Assembly (NCBI GenBank): GCA_903900975.1
Contig: CAIUPE010000083.1
Span: forward strand, 1-36,883
Reading direction: 5' to 3'
Source of the DNA: an uncultured Hyphomicrobiales bacterium
Lineage (GTDB): Bacteria; Pseudomonadota; Alphaproteobacteria; Rhizobiales; Beijerinckiaceae
Length of the DNA: 36,883 nucleotides
Shown: positions 33,362 to 36,883 of the stretch, in pieces
Position numbering within the stretch: the stretch's first letter is position 1
Layout: every line of letters begins with the position of its first letter
Position numbers and translations under genes: made by a program
Notes under the pieces: model-generated
What the model was told of the DNA's origin: nothing
Databases searched by the model: none
Seen by the model: the letters and a program-made list of their open reading frames with translations, nothing else

Positions 33362-33976
33362 CTACAATTTATCTTTACGCCATTTTTCCAACCACGCCGT
33401 CATTCGATCTTGCGCTTTGGCCGCATCCTGTACCGCTATTTTCTTCGTCAGTTCGTCCCGATGTTTCAGCAAGGCACTGTCCCCCGCCGCGACAGATAGA
33501 GAAGCCCAATAATACTCTTCGACGATATTTTCAAACCCATAGTCCACCGAGTAACTTTTCGAAAGAGCTACAAGATCTGAGTTATTGCCCGCCTCGGCCG
33601 CTTTTTGCAACCTTTGGCGCGCCCAATCCAGCGTTTTTGGCAAATTTGACGCATCGACCGACGGCAACATCAATTTACGCGCAGCAATGGCCTTTTCGTG
33701 CCCGGAAAGGGCGGCGATCGTCACCCAGTGCAGCGCCTCGAGATAATTTTGGCCGACGCCGATGCCGTGCCAATAAAACAGTCCCAAGCGGAATTCGCTT
33801 TCGATGTTTTCAGCATCAGCCGCTTGCCGCGTCAATTGAACGGCTTCGCCAAATTGCTTGGCCCGTATGAGGTCGTCAATTTTCGGCAACGGGTCGAGCG
33901 CTTCGGCACTTAACGCCAAACTCCCGGCGAACAGCAGCATCAACAGGCTGATCGGGAGCAGTTTCATTCGATTCAT
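33362..33976 (-). CDS. Exported Sel1-repeat protein
   Basis: The 204-aa product begins with a Sec-type signal peptide (MNRMKLLPISLLMLLFAGSL, cleavage probably after ALSAEA). Sel1/TPR-like helical repeats follow; SEFRLGLFYWHGIGVGQNYL with EALHWVTIAALSGHEKA is a good Sel1 match, and later repeats are degenerate. Such periplasmic proteins usually mediate protein contacts. An upstream in-frame extension to 34153 is rejected because it would bury the signal peptide; the ATG at 33976 has AGGA about 11 bases before it, and ATG 33967 is also possible. The position next to the mot genes hints at a motor or envelope role, as for periplasmic partners of MotB in other bacteria, but this is speculative. 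Confidence 0.72.
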   Translation of the reverse strand: MNRMKLLPISLLMLLFAGSLALSAEALDPLPKIDDLIRAKQFGEAVQLTRQAADAENIESEFRLGLFYWHGIGVGQNYLEALHWVTIAALSGHEKAIAARKLMLPSVDASNLPKTLDWARQRLQKAAEAGNNSDLVALSKSYSVDYGFENIVEEYYWASLSVAAGDSALLKHRDELTKKIAVQDAAKAQDRMTAWLEKWRKDKL

Positions 33977-34164
33977 GGCTCGTTTCATCCTGACGACGGC
34001 GGGGTAGCCATTATTCTGGCCTTTTCTCATAGCATGACACATGCAAACAACGCCCGCAAAGCAGGCGCTGTTGCATATAACGGCACTATGAAGAAATACT
34101 TTATCGCCATCTCGCCCCAGGCGCCTTACACTGTCACCGCGAAGGCCCGTCAAGATCGATTTTC

Positions 34165-35896
34165 TTATTTTGCCGCTGCTATGGCCCCCGTGGCCGACCG
34201 CCCGGCGGTTCCAACCGATGCCTGATGACCCGAATGCAAGGGTCTAGATTGCGATACCGCCGTCGATTGTCCACCAGCAATAGCATTCCCGGTGGCTTGC
34301 ATGCCGCCTGCTGTACCAACCTCGGTTGCGGTCTTGGCCCTCTCGGAACCGGTAGATTGAGAAGCCATTGGAGCCATTGATGATCCAACACTTCGAGACG
34401 CTGATCCGACGGCAAGCGACCCGCCACTTGCCGCGCCCGTATGGGATGCGGCGGCTGTCGCCTCGGATACCGCCGCGCCGGAGGCGGTTGCACTGAGCGA
34501 CGATAACGTTATCGAACCATTACCGGTCGCAGCCGCACTTGCGGTTCCAGCCGATCCAGAAGGCGACGATGGTCGACTGGCCGGATTGGTCCCTTGGGCC
34601 GTCCCCGGAGATATCACGCCTGCGGAAAGGTCCGCATTCATGGTGACCGTGATCGACGGCTCATTCGTACCCGCCAAGGTAGGCGCTCCGGTTGCAGCAA
34701 GTGCTAGGCTCTGCCCGCCGCCATTCGCGGACGAGGCGTTGGGGCCCGATGCCGCCGCCATTCCAGACCCCGATCCGTTCGCGATCGCGAGGCCATTTCC
34801 TGACCCAGAACCTGAACCGGCGGCAGGCCCGGCACCGGCAATCGACGTGAGTAGGCCAGTTGTTGCCGTGCTTTGAGGAAAGGAGAAGCCGCCAGGAGCC
34901 GGAGCAGAAGGACCCATGATGGTATTGGCGGTAAGCATCAGCGTTTGCTTAACCGTCATCGGCGTTTGAGTTGCGCCCACTGGATCGGTAGCCGCCACCA
35001 GCAACGCGCTGGCGCTACCGGCATTAGCCGCACGGGCTGTAGCACTCGCCATTCCTGCCGTCTGGGTCACCGAGGCGACCGTTGTCGACCCCGTCAGCGT
35101 GATGTCGCCAAAATACCGGAACCGGATAATGAAACATCCGCATTAGACGCAACAGAATTGTGGTTCATCGTAAGCATTCCTGTTGTTGGAAGGGCACCGA
35201 CAACTCCCGTTCCAGATGGCGTGCCGACCCCGAAAATCGCCAATCTTGTGTTCACCAATATCGCAATGACCTGTGTGATAACCGTCGATCCAAATGCGTT
35301 TGTCACTGAAGTCGGTGTATCCAACGCAATCGCAATGCCAATGCCCTGCCCGCCCCCTACCGCGCTTGTGCCCAAATTTCCGGACGCGAGGCCCGCCCCC
35401 GTTATGGCGCCGCCAATAGCAATTGCCGTTTGCATGCCATTGGTCGCCACCCCGACGCCAATGCCGTAGGAGGAATTCGCCGCCAAGGATTGGGCCATGG
35501 CCGATGGCACGGTGCCCTTAGCACGTCGGATCGGCTGCGCCACATTCGGAAACGATACAAAGATGTTAAAAGTTATGCTGATTGTTTGATCCAACTCCGT
35601 GCTGGGTGACCATGGCATAGGCGCAGGGTTCGGATTGGGAGATGAATTTGGTTTTAACGGTGGGTCCGGCGCTACCGTCAACGCTTGCAGAGGCAAATGG
35701 CCATGCGATGGGCCTGGACATTCAGTCAGCGAATTTAGCACTTCGCCTACAATCCTACAGGGAGGATCGGCAGCTGCACGGGCAAAGCCGGCGCCATCAG
35801 TCCCTAAAAAAATCGCGGAAACGAAAAAGGATAAAGCAAGGCGACTGCCTTGGCCTGCGGTTCTAAGGGCAATACGCGGGGGAAAAAGGTCGACAT
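34165..35896 (-). pseudogene. Exported Gly/Ala/Ser-rich protein, broken by two frameshifts
   Basis: Three reading frames together encode one protein of about 577 aa. ATG 35896 (AAGGCGG seven bases upstream) starts MSTFF; one extra base in the run at 35878-35887 leads into a clear signal peptide (LALSFFVSAIFLGTDGAGFA) and a Cys-containing segment. That frame runs to 35094. Near 35111 one extra base in the A run turns GILATSR-stop into GIFGDITLTGSTTVASVTQT, which joins the frame ending at 34165. The mature part is low-complexity, with glycine- and alanine-rich beta-like repeats and no known domain. With both bases restored the total length is a multiple of three. Real pseudogene or consensus error cannot be decided. 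An exported surface protein is likely; function is unknown. Confidence 0.6.
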
Positions 35897-36040
35897 GGTT
35901 AATCCGCCTTCGTTAGGGAAAAAACTAGGCACACGGCTCCCCTGCCGGCACCCGATGCGCGCCAGCTGAACCCGTTCGTGTGATCGTGAAGCCGATTGAA
36001 GCGGATGGCGGCTATGTCATCTGCTTCGGAATGTGCAGAC

Positions 36041-36521
36041 CTAAGGCGTGGCGGTTGCTGTTGCCGAGCCGCTACCCGCCGAACCCGATGTCGCATTCGC
36101 CGTCGGTGTTGCTGCCCCGGCCACCGTTACGGCCGCCCCCGTGCCCGAGGATTGGTTGGCCGCGGAGGTGATCTGCGTGTGAGCTGTCGCGCTGCCGGCG
36201 GCGACCGCCGCCGCCGGCCTTCGTGCCGTCGACGCTACCGGCCATGACGCCCGACATGCCACCGCCGCCAGAGACGCCCGCTGCATAGCCCGTTTGTGAA
36301 TAGCCCAGACCACCACCTGCGCTTCCGCCGATAACACCCGAGACCGCACCCGTGCCGATCGTATAGTCCTTGGTTGTGCTGCCATTAAGCCCACGGCCGT
36401 AAGACGTACTGATATTAAGGCCGTCAGCCGATGCTTGGGCAGCACCCAGAAGACCAATGGCCAGCGTAGCAGCCGCGCCTACCGCAATGAGGTGTGAACG
36501 TGATGCAATAATACGATACAT
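36041..36521 (-). pseudogene. Exported Gly/Ser/Thr-rich small protein, frame broken once
   Basis: ATG 36521 with GGAGAG six bases upstream starts MYRIIASRSHL and a signal peptide ending LLGAAQASA. A Gly/Ser/Tyr-rich segment follows (GTGAVSGVIGGSAGGGLGYS). Around 36215, in a run of GGC triplets, the frame turns into Arg-rich non-native sequence. The neighbouring frame continues in the same style (AAGSATAHTQITSAANQSSG, then ATATATP and TAG at 36041). Removing one G restores a protein of about 159 aa. It resembles the adjacent broken gene in composition. The family is not recognised; probably a secreted or surface protein. Confidence 0.55.
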
Positions 36522-36559
36522 CGATACTCTCCGTTTGTTGTGGCGGTGACGATCATTCA

Positions 36560-36571
36560 CCGGCTAGCCGG
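36560..36571. other. 12-base perfect palindrome in the leader of the small exported protein
   Basis: CCGGCTAGCCGG lies about 40 bases upstream of ATG 36521. It could be an operator or a short mRNA hairpin. Upstream, 36600-36750 is very AT-rich and holds no ORF. Confidence 0.3.
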
Positions 36572-36756
36572 GGGGATAAAGCGACGCCGTCTAGATCAAA
36601 ATTACGCAAGGTTATTTATATAATACAATCTATACTAAGCCGTTTGATTGGATTTTTATTTTGTTAATATATTTTTTAATTTGAATAATCGAAAATTTAA
36701 CGCGTAATTGAATATAATTAACAAAAATATTTATTTTTTTTATTTATATGGTGGTC

Positions 36757-36883
36757 TCAAGGATCTAATGCAACGAGTGCGGTGAACGCTTCGTTCGGCG
36801 TGTGGTAATCTAAGACACGTCTTGGTCTGCCGTTCAAGCGATCCTGAACGTGTTTAATTCGTTGTGGTGTGATCTCGTCGAAC
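36757..36883 (-). mobile_element. IS30-family transposase, C-terminal end (partial)
   Basis: On the - strand the window edge reads FDEITPQRIKHVQDRLNGRP, then RRVLDYHTPNEAF and a stop at 36759-36757. The RLNxRPRxxLxYxTPxEAF motif is the hallmark of the IS30 transposase C-terminus, just after the catalytic Glu. Only 41 residues are inside the window. The insertion-sequence end should lie within the AT-rich stretch to the left of 36757, but I could not identify its inverted repeat or a target duplication. Confidence 0.8.

Noticed and set aside
33977-34153. Upstream extension of the Sel1-repeat protein to 34153
   Set aside because: It would place 59 unrelated residues before a clear Sec signal peptide, and the ATG at 33976 has a better-placed ribosome site.
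34034-34225. 63-aa + strand frame between the Sel1-repeat gene and the exported protein
   Set aside because: No ribosome site, and its end overlaps the - strand gene; the product shows no pattern beyond composition.
34873-35469. 198-aa + strand frame opposite the broken exported protein
   Set aside because: The - strand frames give a signal peptide and a consistent Gly/Ala/Ser-rich protein; the + strand product is Arg/Pro/Cys-rich and has no supported start.

Overview
The window looks like a flagellar and surface-glycan region of an alphaproteobacterium. The grounds are a truncated flagellin 3' end followed by fliD, TPR-glycosyltransferases of the type that glycosylate flagellin in Caulobacter, pseudaminic-acid genes, a motA-motB-motB operon, a crescentin-like coiled-coil protein and several sigma-54 (-24/-12) promoter matches. 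GC is moderate by eye, with AT-rich intergenic stretches. No tRNA, rRNA or CRISPR array was seen.

Layout. Positions 1-20871 run on the + strand: flagellin C-terminus, fliD, a protein with about 20 EF-hand-like loops, a giant octapeptide-repeat gene (4817-15036, about 3,406 aa if one frameshift is repaired), an OGT-like (GT41) glycosyltransferase fused to a methyltransferase-like domain, and two paralogous TPR-glycosyltransferases. Positions 20893-26978 run on the - strand: TPR-glycosyltransferase, then pseB, pseF, an RmlD-like reductase, a NeuB-family synthase and a GT2 enzyme, mostly overlapping end to start. Positions 27306-29475 (+) hold a coiled-coil protein, a 49-aa ORF and a DUF1330 protein. 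Positions 29500-36521 (-) hold motA with two motB genes, an unknown protein, a Sel1-repeat protein and two exported Gly/Ala/Ser/Thr-rich proteins whose frames are broken. The right edge cuts the 3' end of an IS30-family transposase.

How the genes may work together. The pse genes would make a CMP-nonulosonate, the TPR-glycosyltransferases would transfer it to flagellin, and MotA/MotB would power the motor. The unusual part is the + strand block between fliD and the glycosyltransferases. The EF-hand gene and the giant repeat gene each have a good sigma-54 promoter match, as does pseB. The giant protein is about 418 in-register octads of the type QIAALTTD, extremely rich in Thr and Ser, and is followed directly by an OGT-type enzyme. 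My main hypothesis is a flagellum-coregulated giant surface or filament-associated protein that is O-glycosylated by its neighbour.

Caution. I find four likely frameshifts, in three repetitive or low-complexity genes (about 5850, about 35111, about 35880, about 36215). Three are explained by a single missing base and one by a single extra base, mostly in or near homopolymers. Consensus errors in the assembly are at least as likely as real mutations.
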